Shown: positions 43,698 to 52,869 of the stretch, in pieces
Layout: each line of letters begins with the position of its first letter
Position numbering within the stretch: position 1 is the first letter of the stretch
Made by a program: the position numbers and the translations under genes
Notes under the pieces: generated by a model
Databases searched by the model: none
Told to the model about the DNA's origin: nothing
Seen by the model: only the letters and a program-made list of their open reading frames with translations
Assembly: GCA_029260235.1 (NCBI GenBank)
Contig: JAJDDP010000133.1
Coordinates: 1-63,233, forward strand
Direction: 5' to 3'
Source of the DNA: Phycisphaerae bacterium
Lineage (GTDB): Bacteria; Planctomycetota; Phycisphaerae; UBA1845
DNA length: 63,233 nucleotides

Positions 43698-44863
43698 CCG
43701 GGCGTCCGTTGATTGCGTTTGCTGGTGGTGGGAGTGGGGGACATCTTTATCCCGTGCTGGCCGTCGCCGAAGAATTGGCCACCCGAATTCCCGGGCTTAA
43801 ATTTGTGTTCTTCGCCACGGATCGGCCCGTCGATGGCTCGATTCTGAGTGACCACGAGACCGAGTTCATCCGGCAGCCGGTCCAGCCAATGCCGCGTTCG
43901 CCATTGCAGTTGGCTGGGTTTCTAAGCGGGTGGAGGAAATCACGCACATTGTGCCGCCGCTTGCTTCAGGAGAGTCGTCCTCTGGCTGTGCTGGGAAGTG
44001 GCGGTTATGCCAGCGCCCCAGCCATTCGCGAAGCCCGGCGTGCAGCGATTCCAGCAGCGCTACTCAACCCCGATGCCATACCAGGCAAAGCCAACCGCCA
44101 TCTGGGCAATCGCGTCGATGCGATTTTTGCCCAGTGGGAGGAGACGCGGGCCTATTTCAACGGGGACGCGGTCGTTCATGTTACCGGTTGTCCGGTTAGG
44201 CCTGAATTTAAGCTCCCCGATAGTCGCGCGGGCATCGAGCACTTTGGTCTTGATCCAGAGAAGCGTGTCTTGCTCGTGACTGGCGCAAGCCAGGGTGCCC
44301 ATTCAGTCAATGAGGCTATGCTCGCCGCGGCGGGCAGTTTGAGCGAGGACGGAATCTGGCAGGACTGGCAGGTCATCCACCTGACTGGCCATCGCGATGA
44401 AGCATTCGTCCAGTCGGGCTATGATCGGCTTGGTTTGTCGGCCCGGGTGGTGGGTTATACCAAACACATGGCTGCCGCCTTGTCCGCTGCCGACTTGGTC
44501 GTCGCTCGGGCGGGCGCATCGACGCTGGCAGAGATCACCGCCATTGGCAAGCCGTCGATCTTGATGCCTTACCCGTATCATCGCGACCAACATCAGGTAA
44601 ACAATGCCCGGGTCTTGGTGAAGCAGGGGGCAGCCCGGATGGTGCTGGATCAGGTAGATGTTCAGAAGAACGGTCCCGCACTTTCTGACACTTTGCGAAC
44701 TTTGATGCAAGATTCGACAGAGTTGAGCAGGATGGATGCATCGGCTGGTCGAATGGGCACGGCTAACGCGGCCGTAGCCATTGCGGATCGCGTTTTGGAT
44801 TTGGTTGAAACTGGTCCTTCGGCAGGCTCACCAGCAGGCATGGTTTCGACTGGAGAGGGCTAG
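43694..44863 (+). CDS. murG: UDP-GlcNAc:lipid I N-acetylglucosaminyltransferase MurG
   Basis: A 389-residue peripheral membrane GT28 enzyme that adds GlcNAc to lipid I to give lipid II. Seen: the glycine loop AGGGSGGHLYPVLAVAEEL (residues about 10-28), LGSGGYASAPAI, TGASQGAHSVNEAM in the C-terminal half, and the donor site ARAGASTLAEITAIGKPSI with PYPYHRDQHQVNNA. Length is a little above the usual 350-360 because of a C-terminal tail. It overlaps ftsW by 4 bases. A 168-base gap follows before murC. Confidence 0.95.
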   Translation: MTGRPLIAFAGGGSGGHLYPVLAVAEELATRIPGLKFVFFATDRPVDGSILSDHETEFIRQPVQPMPRSPLQLAGFLSGWRKSRTLCRRLLQESRPLAVLGSGGYASAPAIREARRAAIPAALLNPDAIPGKANRHLGNRVDAIFAQWEETRAYFNGDAVVHVTGCPVRPEFKLPDSRAGIEHFGLDPEKRVLLVTGASQGAHSVNEAMLAAAGSLSEDGIWQDWQVIHLTGHRDEAFVQSGYDRLGLSARVVGYTKHMAAALSAADLVVARAGASTLAEITAIGKPSILMPYPYHRDQHQVNNARVLVKQGAARMVLDQVDVQKNGPALSDTLRTLMQDSTELSRMDASAGRMGTANAAVAIADRVLDLVETGPSAGSPAGMVSTGEG

Positions 44864-45031
44864 AGAAAGCTGGGTTGTGCCAGTATGAATGGATGCAGGA
44901 AAAAGGCGTGCTAGGACGATAAGAAGTTTGATCCGGTACTATGGGCGCGCGGCCCGTGCTTGGATCACCCTTCCCACGAACGGACTCGATGGCTGCAGGC
45001 GGACTCTCCCCAGCGTTTGCAGACGGCATGG

Positions 45032-46459
45032 ATGATGAAAGCAACGCTCAATCACAACGGTCAGAAAATAACCGATCTTCCTTGGCCTGCATGGCCCAAC
45101 GCTACTGTGCACATGATTGGTGTGGGAGGATGCGGTATGCGCGGGGCAGCTGCGATTCTGCAGCGACGCGGTGCCAAGATCAGCGGATCGGATCGGCAAG
45201 AGTTCCCCGAACTGGGCAGCTTGGTTGCTAATGGGGCGGTCGTCCGGGTTGGGCACGCGGCAGAACACGTTCCAGCCGATGCCAAACTTGTAGTAGCTAG
45301 TGCTGCGATCCCCGAGACCAACCCCGAATTGATCGAAGCTCGCCGGGCAGCCATTCCGGTGGTTAGCTATGCAGAATTGATTGGTCGGCTGGTGTCTGAA
45401 CAGGTCGGCATCTCTATCGCCGGCGCTCACGGTAAGAGCACGACCACCGGCATGACTGCCCACATTCTACGTTCTGCTGGTCTGGATCCGTCGTTCGTGG
45501 TTGGTGCCTTCAGCGAACAGTTAGGCGGCACAGCCGGCGTGGGGAATGGGCCTCACTTTGTTGTTGAATCGTGCGAGTTCAACCGCTCGTTCCTTCATCA
45601 GAGGCCGCAGTTTGCCGCGATCTTGAATATCGATCTGGATCACCTGGATTACTACAAAGACTTGGAGGATATCATCAGTGCCTTCGGCGCCTTTGCAGCC
45701 AATGTGCACCCCGATGGTGTATTGGTGACACAGCATGGTGAGGCGTCATCACAGGAAGCAGCGAAACAGGCCAAGGCGCGGGTGGAGACAATTGGCCTGA
45801 CGCCAGATGCTTGTTGGCATGCCTCCAAAATCAGCCTGGAAGAGGGCCATTACCATTTTGTGGTCAACTATCGAAACGAGCCTCTCTTTGATACAAGGCT
45901 TTCGATTCCAGGCACACATAACATCTACAACACGTTGGCGGCGGCTGCCCTGGCCCACCATGCCGGCGCTGATCCACAATTTGTCGCCGAGGCTATAGGT
46001 TCGTATGAAGGCGTAGATCGCCGCATGTCCTTGCGGGGTACAAGGCGCGGTGTGACTATTGTCGATGATTATGCCCACCATCCAACGGAAATCACATCGA
46101 CAATCCAGGCATTGAAGGGCCGATATACGCCGCTACGAACCTGGATCGTCTTTCAGCCGCACCAGCATTCCAGAACACGCCAATTGATGGCTGAGTTCGC
46201 GACTTGCTTCGGCAAAACGGATATGGTGTTAGTGCCCGACATCTTCGCTGCCCGCGACAGCGAGCTAGACAGGAAGCGTACCGGATCCCAAGAATTGGTC
46301 ACCCGAATACAAGACTACGGGTCGAAAGCAAAGTACATTCCCAGTTTGCAAGGCGTTGCCGACCATCTCGTTCGCGAGTTGCAAGCCGGTGATATGGTGG
46401 TCACCATGGGAGCGGGTGACGTTTGGAAGGTAGCCGATGAACTGGTTACGCGGGTATGA
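45032..46459 (+). CDS. murC: UDP-N-acetylmuramate--L-alanine ligase MurC
   Basis: A 475-residue ligase adding L-alanine to UDP-MurNAc, the first peptide step. It has MIGVGGCGMRGAAAIL near the N-terminus, the ATP loop IAGAHGKSTTTGMTAHIL, the VVESCEFNRSF and NIDLDHLDYY blocks, and DDYAHHPTEITSTI further on. The start is uncertain: 45032 (ATG ATG) is chosen, but a TTG at 44960 could add 24 residues. The end overlaps murB by 23 bases, so translation is coupled. Confidence 0.95.
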   Translation: MMKATLNHNGQKITDLPWPAWPNATVHMIGVGGCGMRGAAAILQRRGAKISGSDRQEFPELGSLVANGAVVRVGHAAEHVPADAKLVVASAAIPETNPELIEARRAAIPVVSYAELIGRLVSEQVGISIAGAHGKSTTTGMTAHILRSAGLDPSFVVGAFSEQLGGTAGVGNGPHFVVESCEFNRSFLHQRPQFAAILNIDLDHLDYYKDLEDIISAFGAFAANVHPDGVLVTQHGEASSQEAAKQAKARVETIGLTPDACWHASKISLEEGHYHFVVNYRNEPLFDTRLSIPGTHNIYNTLAAAALAHHAGADPQFVAEAIGSYEGVDRRMSLRGTRRGVTIVDDYAHHPTEITSTIQALKGRYTPLRTWIVFQPHQHSRTRQLMAEFATCFGKTDMVLVPDIFAARDSELDRKRTGSQELVTRIQDYGSKAKYIPSLQGVADHLVRELQAGDMVVTMGAGDVWKVADELVTRV

Positions 46460-47315
46460 CGACATTGTAGAGCGGGATGTACCCCTGGCTGACCTGACTT
46501 GGTTTCGGCTGGGCGGGACTGCCCGGCTCGTTGCCCAGCCCAACAGTGTAGATCAACTGGCGGGACTGATGGAGCGGGCGCTGGAGAGGGATGTTCCTGT
46601 GAAGGTGTTGGGTCGCGGCGCCAATGTCTTGGTGCGCGACAGCGGCTTTGACGGGCTGGTCATTCGGCTGAACGACGACTCCTTGACCCGGTTCGAGATC
46701 GATGGTGAACGGGTGATCGCCGGGGCTGGGGCAGACTTGATGAAGCTGGTCCAAGCGTGTAGTCGCGCGGGGCTTGCTGGGCTTGAAGGCTTGGCTGGTA
46801 TTCCTGGCACGGTTGGTGGGGCCATCCGAATGAACGCAGGCGGGCGATTCGGCGAAATCAGTGACTGTGTCGAAACTGTTGATGTGGTTCAACCAGACGG
46901 TTCTGGTCGAACCATTCAGAAGGACCAGGTTGGTTTTGGCTATCGACGCACAGCCCTCGGAGATGCCATCGTAACGGGGACTACGTTTCGTCTGAATCGC
47001 GACGAGCCAGTCCGGGTTTACCGGCAGTTCAAGGAATGTTGGCAGATCAAGAAGGAAGCTCAGCCGCTGGCGGACCATAGCGCCGGCTGTGTATTTACGA
47101 ACCCGCCTGGGGAGTCCGCTGGCCGATTGATAGATCGGGCTGGACTCAAAGGCAGGGCATCGGGTGGCGCCAGGGTCTCACAGCGGCATGCGAATTTCAT
47201 CGTAGCTGACCGCGGGGCGACTGCCACAGATGTGTTGCGACTGATTGACCAGATAAGACAGACGGTCTCGGAACAGTTCGGAACCGAGCTGCAGCTTGAA
47301 CTTGACATTTGGTAA
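46437..47315 (+). CDS. murB: UDP-N-acetylenolpyruvoylglucosamine reductase MurB
   Basis: A 292-residue FAD enzyme that reduces UDP-GlcNAc-enolpyruvate to UDP-MurNAc. The FAD-binding part shows LGRGANVLVRDSGFDGLVIRL split over two strands, then GLAGIPGTVGGAIRMNAGG (about residues 119-137) and the active block SAGCVFTNPPGESAGRLI. A Cys sits where E. coli-type enzymes have the proton-donating Ser; this is a known variant in some type II MurB proteins. It overlaps murC by 23 bases. Together with ddl it completes the early steps that this cluster covers. Confidence 0.95.
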   Translation: MNWLRGYDDIVERDVPLADLTWFRLGGTARLVAQPNSVDQLAGLMERALERDVPVKVLGRGANVLVRDSGFDGLVIRLNDDSLTRFEIDGERVIAGAGADLMKLVQACSRAGLAGLEGLAGIPGTVGGAIRMNAGGRFGEISDCVETVDVVQPDGSGRTIQKDQVGFGYRRTALGDAIVTGTTFRLNRDEPVRVYRQFKECWQIKKEAQPLADHSAGCVFTNPPGESAGRLIDRAGLKGRASGGARVSQRHANFIVADRGATATDVLRLIDQIRQTVSEQFGTELQLELDIW

Positions 47316-47424
47316 GTCTGGCCAGTGTGCTCCTGGAAAACCCTGTTCGTTTTCTGAGGCTATGCTGCATGAGTTGGCGAGCGCGGTATCACGAATCAAC
47401 ATTGTATGTAGCGGAGTAAGGCCC

Positions 47425-48426
47425 ATGGCAAAAACGATTGATTCCCCCCTGAGGCAGGTCGGCACCGCAAAGCCGGTGCGGACAAAACTCCGGATCACGG
47501 TGTTGGCGGGTGGGCCTAGCGTCGAGCGCGAAGTGAGTCTAAAGAGCGGTGCTGCCATCGCCGCTGCCTTGGTCAAGCGAGGCCACACGGTCGTAGTGCG
47601 GGATATTTCTCCCGATCAACTCAAAGCGCTGGATATTCCGGCCGATTTTGTGTTCATCGCACTCCATGGCGAGTTTGGCGAAGACGGGCAGGTTCAGGAA
47701 CTGTTGGCCCGGCGCGGGTTATCCTTCGCGGGGTCTAGTGCTTCTGCCTCGGCCCTGGCGATGAACAAGGCGGCCACCAAGGCGGTGCTCATCGAAGCGG
47801 GCTTGCCTACGCCGCGATACTACGTCCATCATCATCAGCAAGATCGACGAACTGCCCGGAATTGGAGGCTGCCACTGGTTGTCAAGCCAGTCGCCTCGGG
47901 CAGTAGCGTGGATACCTTCATTGCAGCCACGGGGGATGAATTCCACTCGGCGCTCGAAACGGTGGGCTGCAACCACGGCAGTGCCTTGGTCGAGCAGTAT
48001 ATCAAAGGACCTGAACTGACCGTTGGAATTCTCGGCAGCGAGCCTCTCCCGGTTTGTCAAATCAAGACCAAGCGTGCTTTCTATGATTATGAGGCAAAAT
48101 ACAACGACGACGACACCGAGTACCTGTTCGATGTCGATCTGCCGGCTGGGTTGCTGAGCCGGCTCCAAACCATGAGTCTCCAAGCGCATCTTGCCCTTGA
48201 TTGCCAAGATTTTAGCCGCGTGGATTGGCTCGTCGATGAAGAAACGCTCGAACCGTACATTTTGGAAATCAATACGATCCCCGGGTTCACCAGCCACTCG
48301 TTGCTGCCCAAGTCTGCCGCACGCGTTGGCTATTCCTTCGAAGACCTCTGCGAGAAAATCGTAGCCATGGGGCTAGACCGCAGTGATTCCGCAATGCCGA
48401 ATAGCGGGTCAACCCCTACAGAATGA
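47425..48426 (+). CDS. ddl: D-alanine--D-alanine ligase
   Basis: A 333-residue ATP-grasp ligase producing D-Ala-D-Ala for MurF. The ATG at 47425 follows GGAG and TAAGG; the longer frame from 47296 starts inside murB and is rejected. Motifs: VLAGGPSVEREVSLKSG (near residue 28), FIALHGEFGEDGQVQELL, LVVKPVASGSSVDT for ATP binding, and ILEINTIPGFTSHSLLPKSA with the metal-binding residues. Length is normal. It lies between murB and the ftsQ-like gene, as in many dcw clusters. Confidence 0.95.
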   Translation: MAKTIDSPLRQVGTAKPVRTKLRITVLAGGPSVEREVSLKSGAAIAAALVKRGHTVVVRDISPDQLKALDIPADFVFIALHGEFGEDGQVQELLARRGLSFAGSSASASALAMNKAATKAVLIEAGLPTPRYYVHHHQQDRRTARNWRLPLVVKPVASGSSVDTFIAATGDEFHSALETVGCNHGSALVEQYIKGPELTVGILGSEPLPVCQIKTKRAFYDYEAKYNDDDTEYLFDVDLPAGLLSRLQTMSLQAHLALDCQDFSRVDWLVDEETLEPYILEINTIPGFTSHSLLPKSAARVGYSFEDLCEKIVAMGLDRSDSAMPNSGSTPTE

Positions 48427-48455
48427 TGCCATCCCTGGTCGAGGTTGCTTGAGCA

Positions 48456-49349
48456 ATGGCTAAACGCAAGAAGAAAAAGAAAACCAAGAATCAGGGCCGA
48501 TTCTCCTTTGAATGGCCTGAATTGCTCGGAGAAGAGCAGCGCATCCAAATAGTGCGCAAGACTGTTGGCTGGTCGGCAGCGCTGGTCGCCGTGGCTGCCC
48601 TGTGTGCGGGCATGAACAAGCTGGATCGACACGTGCATGCCCAGGATCGCTTTGCGGGCCTTCCAACGCTTACGCTCATCGACTTGCCGGACGACTTGGT
48701 TTTCTTAGAAGGGATTATTCACCAACACTTGGATGAAGAATCGCAGCGTCCATGGGCAGAGCCGGCACTTTGCCGCCAGATCGCTGAACGTCTGTCGGAG
48801 TGCGCCTGGATTCGCAGCATTGAGAAGGTTCAGAGGCGCTCAACCGGGATGATCGACATCTCCTGCAGCTATCGTCGCCCCGTTATGCAGGTTCAGAATG
48901 GCCGCGGTTTCGCCTTGATCGATAGGGATGGCGTCCGCCTCCCGGGCGACCATGGATATTTGGCGACCCTGCCGCTTGTCCAGGGAGTTCGCTCGCCCGC
49001 CCCTGATCCGGGCCAATTGTGGAAAGCGCCTGATCTGAGTGCTGGTATGCAGGTATTAGCCTTGATCGCCGATCAGCGGTTCGCCGATCAAGTAGTAGCT
49101 GTGCTCGTGCATAACTATGAGGGGCGATCAGATTCCCGGGCTTGCCACCTCGAATTGGCCACCGACCGGATGGGGGGGCGTATTTTCTGGGGCTCCGCTC
49201 CTGGTCAGGAAATCGAGGAAAACACGCCAGAACAGAAGTTGGCCATCCTGGTGCACAACTTCGAGACAACGGGCCGTATCGATGCTGGGCACGCCGTAAT
49301 CGACATTAGCACCTTCTCAGACCGCTACACCACGCCGAACGTACAATAA
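48456..49349 (+). CDS. FtsQ/DivIB-like division protein
   Basis: A 297-residue bitopic protein. A lysine-rich cytoplasmic start (KRKKKKKTKNQG) precedes one membrane segment (about residues 42-60) and an extracytoplasmic region with a POTRA-like pattern: ADRLSECAWIRSIEKVQR-type helix then strand, and a later MQVQNGRGFALIDRDGVRLP block that matches the FtsQ beta domain. FtsQ links early and late division proteins in FtsZ bacteria. The call rests on topology, that pattern and the place after ddl. No ftsA or ftsZ follows. Confidence 0.75.
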   Translation: MAKRKKKKKTKNQGRFSFEWPELLGEEQRIQIVRKTVGWSAALVAVAALCAGMNKLDRHVHAQDRFAGLPTLTLIDLPDDLVFLEGIIHQHLDEESQRPWAEPALCRQIAERLSECAWIRSIEKVQRRSTGMIDISCSYRRPVMQVQNGRGFALIDRDGVRLPGDHGYLATLPLVQGVRSPAPDPGQLWKAPDLSAGMQVLALIADQRFADQVVAVLVHNYEGRSDSRACHLELATDRMGGRIFWGSAPGQEIEENTPEQKLAILVHNFETTGRIDAGHAVIDISTFSDRYTTPNVQ

Positions 49350-49444
49350 TCAACAGAGGATTGTTTGTATGGGGGTCGGGTTCATCCTAGAATTAGGTGA
49401 ATACTCGGCCTGGTTGGCCGAATACTGTTTTGAGGAATACTGCG

Positions 49445-50278
49445 ATGGACGGCATGGGTGAATTGATCAACCAAGGGCAGCAGCTCGCCGAGCAATTGGC
49501 GGAGCAGCACGTGCCCTCGGCCTGGATAGCCAATGCGTTACCAGTTGGGCTGGTCGTGGTAGCCATTGGTATTGTCGTCAGCGTTTTAGGCGCCCGCATG
49601 ATTCGCCCAGCGCTCACGGTGGTGTTCGGCATCGGAGGGGCGATCGCTGCAGGCCGATTCGCTTACGCGGTTGACGTGCCTTGGCCCGTGACCGTTCTGG
49701 TCAGCGGGCTGATTGCGGGTTTGGTCGGGCACTTCTTGCATCGACTCTGGGTTGGGGCTGTTGCTTCCCTGGTGGTGGCATCGCTGGCCCTTTCGGTGTT
49801 TGGCTACTATGAGGTGCTGCCCGAACTACAAGCGTTCCAAGCCAATCACCCCGCAGCTGTTTCCGTCGATTCAGCCGCTACCTTCAATCTCCTCCCTCCG
49901 GAGGAACAGGCTGAATACAGTAAAGAGAGTGTCCGCGACTGGGCAGGCGGATTCTGGAACCATCTCAACGTCAAACAGGCCGGCGTTGATCGACGCATCG
50001 CTCTGATCGGCGCAATTGCGGGCTTGGTTGGATTGATCATCGGCATCGTAGCTACCAAGGGGGCGTTGATCTTCGGCACCGCGCTGATGGGTACCTCGTT
50101 GCTCGCGACCGGTGCAACTATGGTCATGGGTGCCTCAGCCCCAGAGGTCTACGCATCGGCACTAGCATCCCCGCGGCTGATTGGCGGGGGCATAGCTAGT
50201 CTGTTCTTGTGCTCACTGGTTGTCCAGGCGATGCTAAACCGGCGTCCTGCTGAAGCGACTTCCGCAGCCAAGGCATAG
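49445..50278 (+). CDS. Polytopic membrane protein after the dcw cluster, unknown function
   Basis: A 277-residue membrane protein I do not recognise. The ATG at 49445 has GAGG upstream and is preferred to GTG-type starts before it. An amphipathic Gln-rich N-terminus (INQGQQLAEQLAEQH) leads to about five or six hydrophobic segments (near residues 33-55, 57-75, 82-100, 103-125, 190-215, 215-240, 248-268) around an extracytoplasmic loop of about 65 residues. It occupies the place where ftsA and ftsZ lie in most bacteria. It could be a membrane component of division in this lineage, but nothing in the sequence proves that. Confidence 0.7.
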   Translation: MDGMGELINQGQQLAEQLAEQHVPSAWIANALPVGLVVVAIGIVVSVLGARMIRPALTVVFGIGGAIAAGRFAYAVDVPWPVTVLVSGLIAGLVGHFLHRLWVGAVASLVVASLALSVFGYYEVLPELQAFQANHPAAVSVDSAATFNLLPPEEQAEYSKESVRDWAGGFWNHLNVKQAGVDRRIALIGAIAGLVGLIIGIVATKGALIFGTALMGTSLLATGATMVMGASAPEVYASALASPRLIGGGIASLFLCSLVVQAMLNRRPAEATSAAKA

Positions 50279-50347
50279 GTCATCCACCCTTAATCTTCCT
50301 GTTGCCCCACTCATTCCCGAATGAGCGTTTCGTGATATGCTACGCGC

Positions 50348-51388
50348 ATGAGCGAGCGCCGGATTCTCTTGCTGACTGGCGGCTGTCTGGACCTACTCTC
50401 AGCCAAGACCGCCGTTACCCTGCTTCGATACCGTCCCCACGAGGTGGTGGCGGTGCTAGATGCCGAACATGCAGGCAAAAACCTGGTCGATCTGGTCGGC
50501 GTCGGCGAGGGAATCCCCATTGTCGCTAGTGTCGCCGATTCGCTGGGCTTCAACCCGGATCACCTAGTAATCGGGGCTGTGTTCCCTGGTGGCGTGCTAC
50601 CTGCCACTTGGCGTGGCTCGTTGCTCGACGCACTCGCGGGCGGAATGCATATCATCAACGGGTTGCACACCCCACTTGGAGCGGACCCTGAGCTGTCTGC
50701 CGCTGCGGTCAAACAGGGTCGTGTACTCTTTGACCTCCGGCACTGCTCGCGCGAATACCCTGTTGGATCTGCGCGAGCGATTCATACCAAAGCAAAGCGG
50801 GTGCTCACCGTGGGCAGCGATTGCAATCTCGGCAAAATGCTGACCGCGATGGAGTTGGTTCGGGCGCTGAACGACCTAGGCCATAAGGCGACGTTCATCG
50901 CGACCGGGCAAACGGGTGTCATGGTGTCGGGTAGAGGAGAAGTGATCGACGCTATCAAGAGCGATTTTGTTTCTGGCGCGGTCGAATCCATGGTACTTGA
51001 AGCCGATGAAGAAGGCGTCGAATTCATCGTTGTCGAGGGTCAAGGTGCGTTGCTGCATCCGGCCTTCTCTGCGGTAACCTTAGGGTTGATGCACGGCTGC
51101 CTGCCCGATGCGATGATCCTCTGCCACGCGCCAGGTCGGGGTGTGATGCGTCACTCGCAGGTCGAGATCCCGCCATTACCGCCGCTGCTACAGCTCCACG
51201 AAGCTATCCTGGAACCGATTCATCCATCGCGATTCGTGGGCCTTGCCTTGAACAGTTACGGCATGCCCGAGGATGCCTACGTTCAATCGCGGGCAATGAT
51301 CGGAAGCGAGACCGGCTTACCGACCACTGATTGCGTCCGTGACTCGGTCATACCATTGGTTGACGCCCTCCTGGAGCAGTGCGGATGA
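50348..51388 (+). CDS. DUF1611 / DgcN-like protein
   Basis: A 346-residue protein of the DUF1611 family. An N-terminal Rossmann-like half (about residues 5-140, with ILLLTGGCLDLLSAKTAV) is followed by a P-loop-type half with VGSDCNLGKMLTAMELVRAL and VEGQGALLHPAFSAVTLGLM. Some members (DgcN) acetylate D-glutamate in a D-glutamate breakdown route together with the epimerase DgcA; no epimerase is seen here. D-glutamate is a wall peptide component, so a link to wall recycling is plausible. The stop overlaps the SpoIID-domain gene by ATGA. Confidence 0.8.
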   Translation: MSERRILLLTGGCLDLLSAKTAVTLLRYRPHEVVAVLDAEHAGKNLVDLVGVGEGIPIVASVADSLGFNPDHLVIGAVFPGGVLPATWRGSLLDALAGGMHIINGLHTPLGADPELSAAAVKQGRVLFDLRHCSREYPVGSARAIHTKAKRVLTVGSDCNLGKMLTAMELVRALNDLGHKATFIATGQTGVMVSGRGEVIDAIKSDFVSGAVESMVLEADEEGVEFIVVEGQGALLHPAFSAVTLGLMHGCLPDAMILCHAPGRGVMRHSQVEIPPLPPLLQLHEAILEPIHPSRFVGLALNSYGMPEDAYVQSRAMIGSETGLPTTDCVRDSVIPLVDALLEQCG

Positions 51389-52752
51389 GCGGCCTCGCTC
51401 GTTGGTCGCCGAGTTGCAATGAACCGCCCGAGGTAGCTATCGGCGTGGTATTGCCTGAAGACGGTTTCGAGCGCTTAGTCACTCATCTGCCGGACACTGC
51501 CTATTACTTGCGCGGTGAGGGGGAGCAGCAAACAGTCGAGTCAGCTGGCTTGGTGTTTGGATTGAAGGGTGGGGGGGTGCAATTCGAGCTAGATGGCCAG
51601 CCCGGGAGATTTGCTGAGATGTGGGACTTGATCCCTCGCACTCCGCCCATCGATCTGGCAAGTCCTGGAGTTCGCATTAAGGGTATCGTAGCGGGGCGGG
51701 GTTTTCACTGGCAGAAAAAGATTGACCAATTGCTGCCTGGCAGGATCTCTGTGCGCGTGGTCGATGGTCGCTTGCAGGTGATCAACCACTTGCCGTTGGA
51801 GACCTACCTCGCCGGCGTGATCACTTCGGAGATGAGCGGTCACTGTCCGATCGGGCTTCTCAAGAGCCAATGCATTGTCGCTCGATCGTGGTCGTTAGCG
51901 TATGCCGAGAAGAAGCATCAAAAACTGGGCGTCGATTTCTGCAATGACGATTGCTGCCAGCGATTTCAAGGTGTTGGCGAGATGAGTAATTCGGCAAAGC
52001 AGGCAGTGAACCAGACAAGAGGACTGGCCTTGGTGGCTAGTGACGGGGCCGTTGTCGATGCCAACTACTCAAAGAGCTGTGGCGGCATTGTCGAAGCCCC
52101 TGAGTACATTTGGGGATCACCGAAAGCGGGGCTGACCAACCTAGTCGATGCACCGGCAGCCTCTCGCCTGCACGACTTTCTGCCCATCGACGATGCCAAT
52201 TGGGCTGCGTTTCGTGAATTGGGAACGAAAGCAGAATGTGATGCCTATTGCAGCCCTCGCTCAGTGCCCGAGAATGACATTGCCAAGTATCTTGGCCGCG
52301 TTGACCGTGGTGGTGGGTTCTTTCGCTGGACTGTATCCCACGACCGAGAGGCGCTCTTTGCCCTGCTGATGCAAAAAGAGTGCCTCTCCGCTGACGCGGA
52401 AGAATTACTGGACCTCCAAGTCACCAAGCGGGCACCCTCGGGGCGGGTGATCGGGTTGGAAGTACACTTTCGATCAAGGGACAGCCAACCAAGGGCGGTC
52501 GCAGTCGTTGGTGAGTACCGTATTCGCCAAGTCCTGTCCGAGTCATTTTTGTTCAGCAGCGCGTTTAGCGTCCGGCGCGATCTAGATACCGATGACCGGG
52601 TGGTTCGATTTCACCTAGACGGAGCCGGCTGGGGTCACGGAGCTGGCCTGTGCCAGATCGGGGCACTGGGGATGGCCCTGGCGGGGAAAGACCACACGGA
52701 GATCTTGCAGCACTATTTTCCAACAGCCCAGTTATCGCGAATGTACGCCTGA
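51385..52752 (+). CDS. SpoIID/LytB-domain protein (lytic transglycosylase-like)
   Basis: A 455-residue protein with the SpoIID/LytB domain (about residues 120-450): LPLETYLAGVITSEMSG with the conserved catalytic-type Glu, LKSQCIVARSWSLAYAEK, SKSCGGIVEAPEYIWG, and the C-terminal block GAGWGHGAGLCQIGALGMA. SpoIID cleaves glycan strands that lack stem peptides; non-spore relatives trim wall at division. No signal peptide is seen from the ATG at 51385, so export would need another route or a different start. The start overlaps the DUF1611 stop, so the two should be made together. This is the last gene of the plus-strand wall cluster. Confidence 0.85.
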   Translation: MSGLARWSPSCNEPPEVAIGVVLPEDGFERLVTHLPDTAYYLRGEGEQQTVESAGLVFGLKGGGVQFELDGQPGRFAEMWDLIPRTPPIDLASPGVRIKGIVAGRGFHWQKKIDQLLPGRISVRVVDGRLQVINHLPLETYLAGVITSEMSGHCPIGLLKSQCIVARSWSLAYAEKKHQKLGVDFCNDDCCQRFQGVGEMSNSAKQAVNQTRGLALVASDGAVVDANYSKSCGGIVEAPEYIWGSPKAGLTNLVDAPAASRLHDFLPIDDANWAAFRELGTKAECDAYCSPRSVPENDIAKYLGRVDRGGGFFRWTVSHDREALFALLMQKECLSADAEELLDLQVTKRAPSGRVIGLEVHFRSRDSQPRAVAVVGEYRIRQVLSESFLFSSAFSVRRDLDTDDRVVRFHLDGAGWGHGAGLCQIGALGMALAGKDHTEILQHYFPTAQLSRMYA

Positions 52753-52869
52753 TCTCAGGGGCACCCGTCCTGGCGGCCATGGAGGTGGCGAAACGGCCCG
52801 TCTGGGGATGTCTCTTGGCGGACTCCTGCGCAGTGTTTAGCATGGTCTGTATTCTCGGAGAGCATTGCC

